A stretch of 64,000 nt of DNA from positions 1-64,000 of the forward strand of contig CAWEBX010000023.1 of the NCBI GenBank assembly GCA_963807355.1, given 5' to 3'. Shown here piece by piece: positions 27,036 through 38,064 of this stretch (within the stretch, counting starts at the first letter, position 1; each line of letters starts with the position of its first letter). This DNA is from Nitrobacter sp963807355. GTDB taxonomy: Bacteria > Pseudomonadota > Alphaproteobacteria > Rhizobiales > Xanthobacteraceae. The notes beneath the pieces were generated by a model. The model saw nothing but the letters and a program-made list of their open reading frames with translations. It made no database searches and had not been told where the DNA came from. The position numbers and the translations under genes were made by a program.

Positions 27036-27149
27036 GCTGCCAATAAGCGTTGACCCGCCGCATGGATGAGATGCGGCAAGGGTGAAGTTGGGTGGTGGCG
27101 ACAAGAGATCAGATCACCCGTCAAGCAAAACCACTCATCCCTCGCCGTG

Positions 27150-27933
27150 ACGCCGAGTTGTCCGACGACATTTGCGCGGGCCTGCCAGCGGGTGTCGTGC
27201 GCTTGAGGCTGCGATGCAGCCTTGCCGGATCGGGCGCGAGTTCGCGTTCGGCATCAATCTCGAATTCTCCTAGAAAGTGCGTTCAGACTGTGTCGCCGTG
27301 CACAACACGATACTGCATCCGTAATTGCGCGCCAGTTCGCCAAGCGCAGCGACGCAAGGTCTCAGGACGTGGAGCGGAATTGTCTGCGCTTCATCCAAAA
27401 TGATAACGGCATTGGCGAGGTTGTGTAGCTTGCGGCAACGCGAACTTCGGTTAGCGGAAAGGCTTTCGAACAGCTGCACGTTGGTGGTAACGATTACCGG
27501 TGCTTGCCAGTTCTCCATCGCGAGCCGCAGCTTGGCGTCCGGGCCTCGATCCCGGAAGCCCTTCTCCTTTCCGGCCGTAGCCGGTTCTATCGACGAATGA
27601 TGTTCTGAAAATTTGCATCCTCGCCCAAGATGTTAGCGTAGCGCTATTAATTCGGCCATCCCTTTGTCTCCGTTTACACCAAGTTGTAACACCTGCTGCG
27701 CACCGGCGGTCGAATGATCGACCCCATTCGGGCCATGCCCGGGAGGCTTCCGAGTATTTTCCGAGATCATGTAGCCAACCGGCCAGGGCAGCCGCCTTCG
27801 CCGCGCCGAACTTGATGTCGAACATTTTGGCTCCAAGCGCGGTCTGCAAGAGGTGACCTCGCAGGGACTGCCAGTCGGAACCGTTCGAAGTTGCCGTTGA
27901 ATGCGCGTAATGCAGGGTTTCCCCCGAAGCCAA
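27150..27933 (-). pseudogene. cas3: cas3 (type I-C) remnant
   Basis: Start-like YAHSTATSNGSDWQSLRGHL, then the HD nuclease motif ALAGWLHDLGKYSEA, then in another frame DHSTAGAQQVLQLGVNGDKG. Sequence resumes with the helicase core: KLRLAMENWQAPVIVTTNVQ, the Walker B ANAVIILDEAQTIPLHVLRP, motif III VLCTATQ, and in another frame EFEIDAERELAPDPARLHRS. The region that should hold Walker A (motif I) is missing between the HD and helicase parts, and the C-terminal half of the protein is gone. Several frameshifts remain. No other cas gene is present, so the locus cannot function. Confidence 0.78.
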
Positions 27934-28953
27934 CGTTATGTTGCAACTTTGCTGTTCTGATTGTTTAATATCACACAGTCGGATTTATATGTCTGCGGCA
28001 TCAATTTAGAGCATTGGCGGTGTGCTAAATCCCATTGTCATCCCGCCATACCGACACGAACGCCGAGGCGTCGGAGGCGATCGATTCAGGCCGTCGACTG
28101 CCAATCGGCCTTTGCAATTGCATGGAAGCGGGCCCTAAGAGGCTAAAGCCAAGATCACAGCTTGGATCCCACGCGGCGATCGACTGCCGACTGGCCATAT
28201 CCAGCGAAATGTCCCGAGTAGGCGCCCTGGGAAAGCTCACCGAGCCGAAGGCGGTGCGGTGGTGGAGCAGATCGAATTCCGCGTCGAGCTTGGCGCGCTC
28301 GGTGCTCAATTGGGCAGGTTGATCGATCCGGACAAATTCCGAGATTGGTTCGTCAAGGGCGAGGCCCAACGTGTCTCGAAAACCGACGGTACCCATTCGA
28401 CCTTGTTAGAGCAGCCGAAGCTTTCATCAAAACTCGTCGGGAGCGCCCTGCACGCCTCGCATTCGGAATAGGTTGATTCAAACTACCGCACGTGCGGTGA
28501 AATCAATTGCTGACCCTAACGCTGGGGCGTTATCATGCTCCTCAGATCTGCGCACTTCGTTAGGAAGTTTGATGGAGTGCTTGACCGGTAGCGGGTTCGC
28601 CTATCCTAGTAGACCTGCGTCATTGGAACGAGCCAACGAACGAAGGTTATTCAGAATGCCGGTCTGGCGGCTGGCCTGACACTCTTCAGTCAATGGGCAG
28701 CGCCAGCTCCGCGGAGAGAAGCTACGACCTATGGACCCAGCCAATCGTAGGCTTTGCAGAATTAGCCGGCGACTAAAGGAGTTCTGCCTGCCTTCAAGAT
28801 CTATGGCTCATCTGAGCCGCCGAGAGCCATGCAGTAAGGCAACGCAACGTACTTTCGGTGCTTCCAACCTGATCAGAACCGCAGCCTCAGCAGTCAGTCT
28901 GCTCGCTTCGTCCGACACGCTCATCAGACTGGCGCATCTCCGGCACACAGGCC
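27934..28953. other. 1 kb without a supportable gene
   Basis: Frames exist on both strands (for example 28,259-28,471 plus) but none carries a recognisable motif, a ribosome site or even codon character. It is probably decayed DNA between the CRISPR remnant and the MFS gene. Confidence 0.4.
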
Positions 28954-30138
28954 GTGCGCATTAGTGCACCTGCCGCCTACCTCCTTCTTTATGCCACCTT
29001 GTACGCCGCTTTCGGCGTAGCGTCGCCGTTCTGGCCAAGATTTTTCGAAACGAGAGCCGTAAGCTCGCAACAGATCGGCATTGTGCTCGCTCTCGGGATG
29101 CTAACGCGTCTACTCGCCGGACCGATGATTGGGATGTTTGCAGATCGAGCAAGCTCGCTGCGCCTTTCTCTTGCAATTTGTATCGCATTAGCAGCTGCAT
29201 CTGCCGCCGCTTTACTGTGGGCGCACTCTTTCGTGTGGCTGCTCTTTGTAACCATGATCCAGGCCGCTTCTCTTGCGCCGACGACTTCCCTCGCCGACGC
29301 GTTGTCGGTCAACGCAGCAAGACCGCGGTTAGCAGGTAAGGAATTTGAGTACGGCTGGATACGGGGCTCGGCGTCGTTATCCTTCATATTTGGCACACTG
29401 ACGATCGGCCAGCTGGTAAGTCGAACCGATGTTACGCCAATCATCTGGATGAACTTGTCGCTTCTCCTGGTAGCGGCCGCCTCAACCGCATTGTTACCGC
29501 CGGTCGTTGCTCGCTCTTCGCCGTGCAACGGCCAGATTTCTTTGATTGGCGAGCTTAGGGAGCTCTTTCAGATCTCCCGCTTTCGTATGATGATCCTAGT
29601 TACATCCTGCATCTATGGCAGCCATGCCATGCACGACGCATTCGCCGTGATTTGGTGGAGCGCAGCCGGAATCGAGCCTTCGGCCGTAAGCATCCTCTGG
29701 TCAGAAGCCGTAGCAGCGGAAGTTGTGGTGTTCTTTCTGATCGGTCCCTTTCTACTCCACCGGATCGGGCCGCGAGGGACGGCCATTCTGGCGGCCGCGG
29801 CGGGCGTTGTGCGGTGGTCCGTTGCCACCTTGACGACCTCCGTTTTGGCACTTTCAATTATCCAGCCGTTGCATGGGTTTACCTTTGCCATGCTTCATCT
29901 CGCCTCGATGCGCATGATGCAGGCGCTCGTACCAACCCGTCTGGCAGCAACCGGTCAATCGACCTACGCGTTTGGCTCGGGTTGCTTGACAGCCTTGCTG
30001 ACCATGTTGTCAGGTATTCTCTACGCCAAGTTTGGAGGAGTGGCATTCCTTCCTATGGCTTTTTTATGTGCCGTCGCACTCCCTCTCGCGTGGCTTGGTT
30101 TTGCTGACAAACGGAAACGTTCGGTCGATAGCCTTTGA
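28954..30138 (+). CDS. MFS transporter, HcaT/PPP-like
   Basis: GTG 28954 gives 394 residues with about twelve transmembrane helices, uninterrupted. The N-terminal AAYLLLYATLYAAFGVASPF and the RLLAGPMIGMFADRAS loop (the family G-x-x-x-D-R motif) mark the major facilitator superfamily; the compact size and short N terminus fit the MFS_1-like 3-phenylpropionate permease group. The cargo is not predictable. It stands at the left border of the repair island and is not obviously part of an operon. Confidence 0.82.
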   Translation: MRISAPAAYLLLYATLYAAFGVASPFWPRFFETRAVSSQQIGIVLALGMLTRLLAGPMIGMFADRASSLRLSLAICIALAAASAAALLWAHSFVWLLFVTMIQAASLAPTTSLADALSVNAARPRLAGKEFEYGWIRGSASLSFIFGTLTIGQLVSRTDVTPIIWMNLSLLLVAAASTALLPPVVARSSPCNGQISLIGELRELFQISRFRMMILVTSCIYGSHAMHDAFAVIWWSAAGIEPSAVSILWSEAVAAEVVVFFLIGPFLLHRIGPRGTAILAAAAGVVRWSVATLTTSVLALSIIQPLHGFTFAMLHLASMRMMQALVPTRLAATGQSTYAFGSGCLTALLTMLSGILYAKFGGVAFLPMAFLCAVALPLAWLGFADKRKRSVDSL

Positions 30139-30335
30139 TCACTCCTGCGGGCGCACACACCAGAGCGCGAGATGCATAGACAGATGACAGGCCATTGCAC
30201 CTGCCGATTTAATCCTTTCACGGACCGCCAACACCAAGCCATTTGCCCGAGCTTCTGGCGCGGCCGTAGGGACGCAGAGGCAAATAACCTCTACATAAGT
30301 AACAGCGCAGCGGGCGCACGCCGGAAAGCTCTTTT

Positions 30336-30539
30336 ATGGTCATCGGCTCTCCCCCGCTAGCCTCCGAGCGAATTATTCGCAACCTGATCGCCGCGAGCGA
30401 CAAACGTTACATCCGCCGTGACAAGGCTGGCCGCATCAGGGAAAGCGACGACGTGAGCCGCTCCCATTTCCATGACCGCCTCAGGATCGCAAAAGCAGCG
30501 GCGAAGCCTGGACACGGTAATCCGGCGATCGCAAAGTAG
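30336..30539 (+). CDS. Hypothetical small protein upstream of alkB
   Basis: 67 residues starting MVIGSPPLASERIIRNLIAA, followed by SDKRYIRRDKAGRIRESDDV, basic and helical. The last part may lie past an indel. It lies 30 bases before the AlkB gene in the same direction and may be co-transcribed. Family not recognised. Confidence 0.4.
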   Translation: MVIGSPPLASERIIRNLIAASDKRYIRRDKAGRIRESDDVSRSHFHDRLRIAKAAAKPGHGNPAIAK

Positions 30540-30569
30540 CCGCAAAGACCTCGACCCGGAAACCATCGC

Positions 30570-31160
30570 ATGCCACGCGATAGCCAAACGCTTGATCTTT
30601 TCGAAGACGACTCTCTTCCTCAGGGTTTCAAGTACCAATCTGATTTTCTCAACCGAGAGGAGGAGCAATTCCTTCTGCAGCGTATCAAGACCCTGCCTTT
30701 CCGCGAGTTTCAATTTCACGGCTTTACCGGAAAGCGCCGGGTCGTGTCCTTCGGCTGGCGCTATGATTTTAACGGCGGCGGGTTGACCAAAACTGAAGAT
30801 ATTCCGGAATTCCTCTCCGGCTTTCGCGCGCGGGCGGAAAGATTTGCTGGTATCGGGGCCGGAGACCTTCAGCAGGTTCTCATCACCGAATACTCCCCTG
30901 GGGCTGCCATAGGGTGGCATAAAGATCGCCGGGTATTCGGCGATGTCGTTGGCATCTCGCTTCTTTCGCCTTGCACCTTCCGGCTGCGGCTGAAAGCAGT
31001 CGGTCGCTGGCATCGGCGTAATCTCATTGCAGAGCCTCGCTCGATTTATCTTTTGCGCGGTCCCTCGCGTGCCGAATGGGAGCACAGCATTCCCGCAGTG
31101 GAAAGTCTTCGGTATTCCATCACGTTTCGCAACGTTCTCGAAGCGGCTGGGTGTCCATGA
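30570..31160 (+). CDS. alkB: Alpha-ketoglutarate-dependent dioxygenase AlkB
   Basis: Oxidatively removes 1-methyladenine and 3-methylcytosine lesions from DNA, using Fe(II) and 2-oxoglutarate. The 196-residue protein has the Fe-binding HxD in AAIGWHKDRRVFG, the distal His in EWEHSIPAVESL and the 2-oxoglutarate-binding Arg in RYSITFRN. ITEYSPGAAIGWH is typical of the plant/bacterial AlkB-like group. It overlaps the ligase start as ATGA, so the two repair proteins are made together. Confidence 0.92.
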   Translation: MPRDSQTLDLFEDDSLPQGFKYQSDFLNREEEQFLLQRIKTLPFREFQFHGFTGKRRVVSFGWRYDFNGGGLTKTEDIPEFLSGFRARAERFAGIGAGDLQQVLITEYSPGAAIGWHKDRRVFGDVVGISLLSPCTFRLRLKAVGRWHRRNLIAEPRSIYLLRGPSRAEWEHSIPAVESLRYSITFRNVLEAAGCP

Positions 31161-32111
31161 GCCAGGACATCGACCTTACCAAAGCGTCTTCAGCCGATGC
31201 TTGCCACTTTGACCGATGGCCCGTTCGATGATCCCGGGTGGGTTTTCGAGGACAAGTATGACGGATTTCGCATGGTCGCTAAAATCGAGAACGGAAAGCG
31301 TCAGCCCTGTATAGCCGCAACGGCAAAGTCATCAGCCACAGCTACATTGAGAGTCGCCAAGGCGCTTGAAGGCGTAAAAGGCGACGCCGTGATAGACGGC
31401 GAACTTGTCGCACTGGACAAGGAAGGAGTTTCACATTTCCAGCTGCTGCAGAATGCGCTTCGTCGCCAGGCAAAGCTCCTCTACTGCGCTTTCGACATTA
31501 TGTTTCTGAATGGCCAAGATTTACGTGGGCTTACGCTACTAGAACGCAAGAAGCGCCTCAAGGAAATCCTGCCGCGCCAGAAGCTCATAGCTTTCAGTCG
31601 TCACCGCAAGACATCCGGCACGAAATTCTTTGAGGAAGCGGAGCGGAAGGGCCTCGAAGGCATCATGGCCAAGCGTGCCGAAAGCACCTACATCTCGGGC
31701 GGTCGAACCACTGACTGGCTCAAGATTAAAACTGCGAAACGCCAGGAAGTTGTCATTGCAGGCTTCACGGCACCCAGGCGGACGCGGCCTTTCTTTGGAG
31801 CGCTGGTCCTCGCATTGCACGAAAATGACGGCTGGCGGTATATCGGCCATGTCGGCACCGGGTTCAGTCACAAGACCCTTGAGGAACTCTACGGCAAACT
31901 CATGAAACTAAAATCCGCTAAGTCTCCCTTCCCAGCAAAAGTCAAAGATGAGGCCGCAACCACATGGGTCGAACCGTCGCTGGTGGCCGAGGTGAAGTTC
32001 ACCGAGTGGACACGCTCTGGCGAGATGCGGCATCCCGTATATCTGGGGCTGCGCGCCGACAAGCGAGCTAAAGATGTTGTTCTTGAGCGCGAAAAAGCGC
32101 GCAAGAAATAA
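31157..32111 (+). CDS. ATP-dependent DNA ligase, LigD ligase-domain type (several indels)
   Basis: Begins MSQDIDLTKASSA at ATG 31157, then a frame change to MLATLTDGPFDDPGW. The adenylation motif is VFEDKYDGFRMVA, with the Lys of K-x-D-G. Between about 31,302 and 31,350 the frame shifts and returns; the native reading is ASALYSRNGKVISHSYIE. Later motifs are VIDGELVALD, CAFDIMFLNG, GLEGIMAKRAES and DWLKIKT, and the C-terminal OB domain (FFGALVLALHENDGWRYIGH) is complete. At about 315 residues it is a stand-alone ligase without the polymerase and phosphoesterase domains of full LigD. It probably seals breaks in end joining. Confidence 0.88.
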
Positions 32112-32600
32112 TCATGCGCCTTTTGTCTGGAGAGCCTTCACCAATCGGTCGATGAAAACCACCTGACCCTTTAGAACCTTGACCCTCGCGTCGGCAAGGC
32201 CGAACCATGCCGCTCGGTCAAGCTCGGGGAACGTCTGACGCTTTCCTGATCGCGGCGGCCATTCCATTTCAAAGGTGTTGCTTTGGAGATCGTTTGCATC
32301 CCAGTCACCCTGCATAGCCCATACGTGAACTATTTTGCCGCCCGGCTGCTTCGCATTGCCGAGCGCAATTGCGTCGCCGTCCGGACGGTGCCCGGTCTCC
32401 TCGGCAAACTCCCGCCGCGCGGCTGAAAGCGGGTTCTCATCGGTCCCGATCAATCCCTTCGGAATGCTCCACGCACCCTCGTCCTTACGCTTCCAGAAAG
32501 GACCTCCCGGGTGGCCAAGCAGGACTTGAATAGCACCGTCACTTCGGCGGTACAGCAGGAGGCCGGCGCTCTGTAATTTAGATGAGGAGTTGGCTTGCAC
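32112..32600 (-). CDS. NUDIX hydrolase
   Basis: GTG 32600 (VQANSSSKLQSAGLLLYRR) gives 162 residues. The frame is open further upstream to 32,792, but that part is the end of the SRAP gene brought into frame by an indel. The Nudix box is GLIGTDENPLSAARREFAEE with TG following, fitting G-x5-E-x7-R-E-x2-E-E. GHPGGPFWKRKDEGAWSIPK is typical of the ADP-ribose/nucleotide-pool cleaning subgroup with a predicted role in removing oxidised or damaged nucleotides. It overlaps the SRAP gene end by 23 bases. Confidence 0.85.
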   Translation of the reverse strand: MQANSSSKLQSAGLLLYRRSDGAIQVLLGHPGGPFWKRKDEGAWSIPKGLIGTDENPLSAARREFAEETGHRPDGDAIALGNAKQPGGKIVHVWAMQGDWDANDLQSNTFEMEWPPRSGKRQTFPELDRAAWFGLADARVKVLKGQVVFIDRLVKALQTKGA

Positions 32601-33248
32601 TGATCGCCTTGTCCTCTTTATCGCTGCCGCGCCACCAATTTGCAATGCGTCGTCTGGCAGCGGACGTTGCAGCGCCTTGGCTTCGTCCCAAGTAGCGCGC
32701 ATCCAAGCATCATACTCCTCGTTCGTGGTCAGAATGACCGGCATGGCTTTGGGATGGATGGATCCAACGACAGCGTTCGGTTCTGTCGTCAAATCCGTAC
32801 ATGAGGTGGGGTCCCGGGACAGGCTTCAATTTTGGGCCGCCATCCCAATTTCGTCCGTATCCCTGCGAACGCGAATAATGGACGGTCCACATACAATGCA
32901 AACCACACAACATCCTTTTTACCCGTCTCAGGATTTGGCTCAGGCGCGTATTCCGGAAAAACTAGAGACAGGCACAAGGCAGCGATTGTCTGGTTTTAGC
33001 CAGCCGCGCCGGTGCAATGATAAGGTGTTGCAGTTCGTAATTGGCGGTCCGCCAAATTTTTGGGGCGGCGGCATACCCCACCTCATTGTGATGAGTTCTC
33101 GTTGACTACCCAGGTTGCGAACGACGGGAGCTTCCTGGTCGGGAAATACGCCCGGCATGCTGCGAAGGTCGCCGGACACGTCACTTGTCGCCGTAAATAG
33201 TCTGCGAATGGCGTCTTGATTTGTGGCGATGCTGTAAAGGTTACACAT
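32578..33248 (-). CDS. SOS response-associated peptidase, SRAP/HMCES/YedK type (frameshifts)
   Basis: Shields abasic sites by forming a thiazolidine crosslink through its N-terminal Cys. MCNLYSIATNQDAIRRLF at 33248 exposes Cys2 after Met removal. Further family segments are MRWGMPPP, CLVPVSSFSEYAPEPNPETG, VVWFALYVDRPLFAFAGI and the catalytic His in VGSIHPKAMPVILTTNEEY. They lie in three frames, so at least three indels are present. The native end is DKEDKAISASQLLI at the TAA of 32,578-32,580. It fits the damage-tolerance theme of its neighbours. Confidence 0.85.
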
Positions 33249-33296
33249 GGCTTATAGCACTCGTCTCTTTGCAATCAGGTGAACGCAGGCCGGACA

Positions 33297-36200
33297 CTAC
33301 CGAAAATTCCGCGATTTCACGGTGAGTGTATCGATATGAAGGTTTGGTATGAATATGTCCCGCGCGGCAGGCTTGAGCGCGTTCGCATCGCGGGTCTCGA
33401 AGCCGGCCCCGCCTCCATGTACCGCCTCATCACCTTTTTCCGCAGGGACAACAAAGGTCTCGTCGCTTCCGCCTACACAGCGAAGCAGGTCCGACTGATC
33501 TGTTAAATGCTCGGCAACAACATGAATGACGCCGTTCGCGGCCTGCACTTTGCCCCGGCACGCGAGCATCTGCGCGCCCAAGATCACCCTCCGCTGCCTG
33601 TCGAACAAGGAAGGCCAGATGATAAGGTTTGCGATGTCAGTTTCGTCTTCCAGCGTAATGAACATGACGCCCTTGGCCGAGCCGGGCCGCTGCCGCACCA
33701 TCACAAGGCCCGATACGGTCCATGCGCGACCCGTCTTTCGCCGTCCGCAGCGCCCCACAAGGGCTGATGTGCTGAGCGGCAAGCTTGTCACGCAAGAAAG
33801 CAAGCGGGTGGGGCCGCAGCGACAAGCCATGTGAGCGGTAATCCTCGACGACCTCGCGCCCGCGTGTCATGGCGGGCAGCGAGACTTCTTCCTCGACCTG
33901 TTCCGGCACGATTTCCTTTGCTCGTTGCTCCGTAGCTTCGAAAAGGGGCAGCGCTTTGTCACGCAGACCTTTGATTGCCCATAAAGCCTGCCTGCGTGAA
34001 AGTCCCAATGAGGCAAAGGCGTCTGTCTTTGCCAACCGTATGAGCGCCCCCGTGCCGAGCCCGGCGCGCTGCGCAATCTCGGGAATGCTCTGATAAGGCC
34101 GAACGCGACGCGCTGCGACAAGAGAATGGCCATCTTGTTCCGAGAGACCCCGTGTCAGGCGCAGGCCAAGCCTGACAGCCTGGTACTTTCCGCTGCTTGG
34201 CTCCAGCGAACAATCCCACGCGGATCTGTTGGCATCGATGGGCCTTATTTCGACGCCGTGGTTTCGGGCATCACGGACAAGCTGGGACGGCTCGATAGAA
34301 TCCCATCGGCTGCGCGTTGAGGATTGCAGCGCAGAACACATCCGGATGGTGACATTTCATCCAACTTGAGGCATAGGCGATGAGCGCAAAGCTGGCCGCG
34401 TGACTTTCAGGAAACCCGTAAGAGCCGAAGCCTTCGAGCTGGCGGAATGTCTTGTTTGCAAAATCGATATCGTAGCCGTTGTCGATCATGCCCAGGATGA
34501 GCTTGTCCTTGAACTTATTAACGCCGCCGGTGAACTTGAATGTCGCCATTGCGCGGCGCAGTTGATCGGCTTCATTGGCCGAAAAGCCAGCCGCAACCAT
34601 CGCAACCTGCATTGCCTGTTCCTGAAAGAGCGGAACGCCGAGCGTCTTGCCAAGAACCTTCTCCAGTTCAGGTTTCGGGAATTCGACCCGCTCCTTACCT
34701 TCCCTGCGTCGCAGATAAGGATGGACCATATCGCCCTGGATAGGTCCCGGCCTGACAATGGCGACTTCGATCACGAGATCGTAGAAACGCTCCGGAGCCA
34801 TGCGCGGCAGCATCGACATCTGCGCGCGGCTTTCGATTTGAAAAACACCGACCGTATCGGCCTTGCGGATCATCTCATATGTTGCGGGGTCTTCGGGCGG
34901 GATGGTTGCAAGGTTGCGATCAATGCCCTTCGACGAGCGCAGGAGATCGAACGCTCTCCGCATGCAGCCGAGCATACCGAGCCCCAGCACATCGACTTTC
35001 ATGAACTTCAGGGCTTCGATGTCGTCCTTGTCCCACTCGATAACCTGGCGGTTTTCCATCGCGGCGGGCTCAATAGGAACCAGCTCATCAAGCCTGTCCA
35101 GCGTCAGCACAAACCCGCCCGGATGCTGTGACAGATGGCGCGGCGTACCCATCAGCTGGCGCGCAAGGTCCAGTGCCAGCCGCAGGCGGCGGTCCGAAAG
35201 ATTGAGATTGAGATCCTTAAGCTCCGTCTCAGAGACGCCGTCCTCGCTCCAACCCCAGGTTATACGGGCAAGCGCGCCTGTAACATCTTCAGGAATACCG
35301 AGCACCTTGCCAACCTCACGAATTGCGCCGCGCGCGCGATAGCGGGTCACGGTGGAGGTCAAAGCAGACCTCGTCCTGCCGTAGGTCTCGTAAATCCACT
35401 GGATGACTTCTTCGCGCCGCTCATGCTCAAAGTCCACGTCGATGTCGGGCGGCTCGCGCCGCTCCTCGGACACGAACCGTTCGAAAAGCAGGCCTTGGCG
35501 CACCGGATCGATGGAAGTGACGCCCAGAACAAAGCACACGGCGGAATTCGCCGCCGATCCTCGCCCCTGGCACAGGATGCCTTTGGAACGTGCGAACCGG
35601 ACAATAGAGTTAACGGTCAGGAAATACGGCGCGTAGTGCAGCCGTTCGATCAGCCCGAGTTCATGTCGCAGCTGCATCACGACCTTATCGGGGATGCCGT
35701 CCGGATAACGCTGCGCAGCTCCGTCCCAAGTCAGTTTCTCAAGCCGGTCCTGGGCGGCCAGGCCATCCTGAAGCACTTCAGTGGGATAGCTGTAGGTCAG
35801 CTCTTCTAAAGAGAATTTGCAGCGCTCCGCGATCTCAAGCGTTCGGGCAACAGCCTCAGGATAGCGCCTGAACAGGCGCTCCATCTCGGCAGGCTCTTTC
35901 AAAAACCTGTCCGCGTGCTTCTCCTTGAGAAAGCCAGCCTTGTCTATTGTTGTCTTCAGTCTTATGCAGGTGACCACATCCTGAAGCATCCGCATGCCAG
36001 GCTCATGATAAAGCACGTCTCCCGTCGCAGCTGTTGGCACACGCGCCTGCCAGGCCATCGTTGCGATATCATGCAAATGCGCAGCGTCGTCTGGGCGAAA
36101 GCGGCGCGTCAGCGCGCAATAGGCGCGGTCCTCGAATATTGTTTTCATTCGCTGTAGATATTCCGGCAGCCGCTCTGACGGCTTGTCCGTAACGAGGACC

Positions 36201-36559
36201 GCAACCAGTCCCTCACTCCATGCCGCGACATCGTCGATGAAGAGTGAGCATTTGCCTTTGCCCGCACGGGCCTTACCGACCGTCAGCAGGCGGCATAGCC
36301 GTCCGTAGGCTGCGCGGTCCGTTGGATAGACCAGCACAGAGGGAAAATCCTCAAGATCAAGCCTGCAGCCGACGATCAGGCGCACGCCGGTAACACGCGA
36401 CGCTTCATAGGCGCGAACGATCCCGGAAAGAGAGTTGCGGTCAACCACCGCCATCGCTTCGATGCCAAGATTAGCTGCCGTCGAAAACAGTTCCTCCGCG
36501 CTTGATGCACCGCGCAGGAACGAAAAATGGCTTGTGACCTGTAGCTCGGCGTAGCTCAT
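33297..36559 (-). CDS. dnaE2: Error-prone DNA polymerase DnaE2 (two or more frameshifts)
   Basis: Replicates across lesions with ImuA and ImuB. The PHP domain starts MSYAELQVTSHFSFLRGASS, overlapping the imuB stop as ATGA. The C-family palm has GSAANSAVCFVLGVTSIDPV and the catalytic PPDIDVDFEHERREE (D-x-D). The frame breaks near 34,310; the next part, RDARNHGVEIRPIDANRSAW, includes the helix-hairpin-helix region, and a second break near 33,750 leads to the OB-fold end (TVSGLVMVRQRPGSAKGVMF to LHIDTLTVKSRNFR). Repaired length is about 1,087 residues, normal for DnaE2. Confidence 0.92.
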
Positions 36560-38064
36560 GCTTCACCAAGCCCGTGCAGCCACCAGCGACCGCCTGAGTC
36601 CGCAGGCGCGTCGCGGAAAAGCCAGAAGCGCTCGCCTCCTTCTGTCTCGACGCGGTAATAGTCGCGCTGCAAACCGATATCCTGATCGGATATCCACCAT
36701 TCGCCAACAATGCGCTCGGGACCATCAGCGCGCGCAATGCGATGCCGCACCTTGCGCCAGACAAAAAAGCGCGGCGGACTGTCCGGAATCTCGGCGACTG
36801 CCTGAACCTGCTCAGGCGGCGATAAAAGGCGCGCGGGCCGCGGCGAATCCTGCGGCCAGATCGCGCCATCGGTGCGCGAGGTCGCAGCAACTCGGCGGGC
36901 GGATCGCTCGGGAATTTCGCTCTCCACCGGAGAAAGCCGAAACACACGCTCATTGCCGAGCCGCACGCGCAGCGTATCGACGAGCTGGCTGACGTCCACC
37001 TCGGAGCCTCCCTGTTCCACATGCGCTCCGATGATCTGCCGCTCGGTTAGTGCCTCCACCCACGAAGCAGTCAGCGTTGCCTCCTCTATCCCAAAGCCCG
37101 CCTCGACCAGCACCAGGCGCTCTGCAAGAAGCTTGGACAGATGCTTTGCGTCCCGGTTCGGTTTCGAAGTGCCGATCCTGATGGCCTGCGCGATATTGTC
37201 GACACGCTGAAACACCATATCGAGCCGCCGGGCGCCGACGCCGCGCGCAGCAAGATCAAGCATCAGCTTGTCGCATAGAAGAGCGACAACGCGGTGGAGG
37301 TCATCCGGATTGCCGATTGGTTCCACGAATTTAAGCATCTTGCGCGGCATTTCACGCGGGATCAAGGGGACGAGCACCTCGCTAACCGCACCAAGCGCCT
37401 GATCGAAGCGCAACAACACCTCACCCGAAAATCTTTGACGCAAGGACGCGCGCGGCAACGCGGCGAGCTGAGCAATGCGCTCGATCCCGACATCGCGAAG
37501 TCCAATAATGTCCCGCTCAGGCAAACGTAAAGCGGCAATTGGCAGGCCGCCGAGAGCTTCAGACGAACGTCCGGGCGACACAATATCATCCTTGCTGTAA
37601 TGCGAGACAGCCCATGCGCATCCGGGGGTATCGGAAACAGCTGCGCGCGCGGAAAGCTGCGCGGTCGCGAGCCGCGCGTGCATGTCTTTCAGGAGTGCCG
37701 CCTCGCCCTTGAATAGATGCGAGGAGCCCGCAACGTCGATAAATATCGTATCAGGCAGCCATGGGGTCACGAGCGGTGAATAGCGCGTGCACCAGAGTGC
37801 AAGGCGCGTAAGCGCGGCCTTGTCCTCTTCAGGATTTGCATCTTTAACGCTAAGGTCCGGCACCAGCGTCTGCGCATGCGCGACTGTCATCCCGCATGCG
37901 AGCTTCAGCTTGCGCGCAGCCTCGTCAACCGACGCCAGAATGCGCCGGTTGCTTTCCTGGATTGCCGTCACCATTGGCAGCTCACGCGCTGGAGCGCCGC
38001 CGTTCCTGCGCCGAATTTGATCGGTCGGAAACGTCGGCAGGAAGAGTGCAACGACCCTCCGCAT
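36556..38064 (-). CDS. imuB: ImuB, inactive Y-family polymerase homologue
   Basis: True start is ATG 38064 (MRRVVALFLPTFPTDQIRRR); the longer frame to 38,121 lies inside imuA. 502 residues, uninterrupted. As known for ImuB, the Y-family catalytic acidic residues are replaced (FLPTFPTD at the position of the usual D-x-D region, FIDVAGSSHLF later), so it acts as clamp-binding hub that brings DnaE2 to the replisome rather than as polymerase. The C-terminal GPERIVGEWWISDQDIGLQR is a family hallmark. The gene overlaps both neighbours. Confidence 0.93.
   Translation of the reverse strand: MRRVVALFLPTFPTDQIRRRNGGAPARELPMVTAIQESNRRILASVDEAARKLKLACGMTVAHAQTLVPDLSVKDANPEEDKAALTRLALWCTRYSPLVTPWLPDTIFIDVAGSSHLFKGEAALLKDMHARLATAQLSARAAVSDTPGCAWAVSHYSKDDIVSPGRSSEALGGLPIAALRLPERDIIGLRDVGIERIAQLAALPRASLRQRFSGEVLLRFDQALGAVSEVLVPLIPREMPRKMLKFVEPIGNPDDLHRVVALLCDKLMLDLAARGVGARRLDMVFQRVDNIAQAIRIGTSKPNRDAKHLSKLLAERLVLVEAGFGIEEATLTASWVEALTERQIIGAHVEQGGSEVDVSQLVDTLRVRLGNERVFRLSPVESEIPERSARRVAATSRTDGAIWPQDSPRPARLLSPPEQVQAVAEIPDSPPRFFVWRKVRHRIARADGPERIVGEWWISDQDIGLQRDYYRVETEGGERFWLFRDAPADSGGRWWLHGLGEA

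Noticed and set aside
25947..27124. Minus-strand frames over the lectin-like gene
   Set aside because: They mirror the repeat structure of the plus-strand propeller gene and have no independent support.
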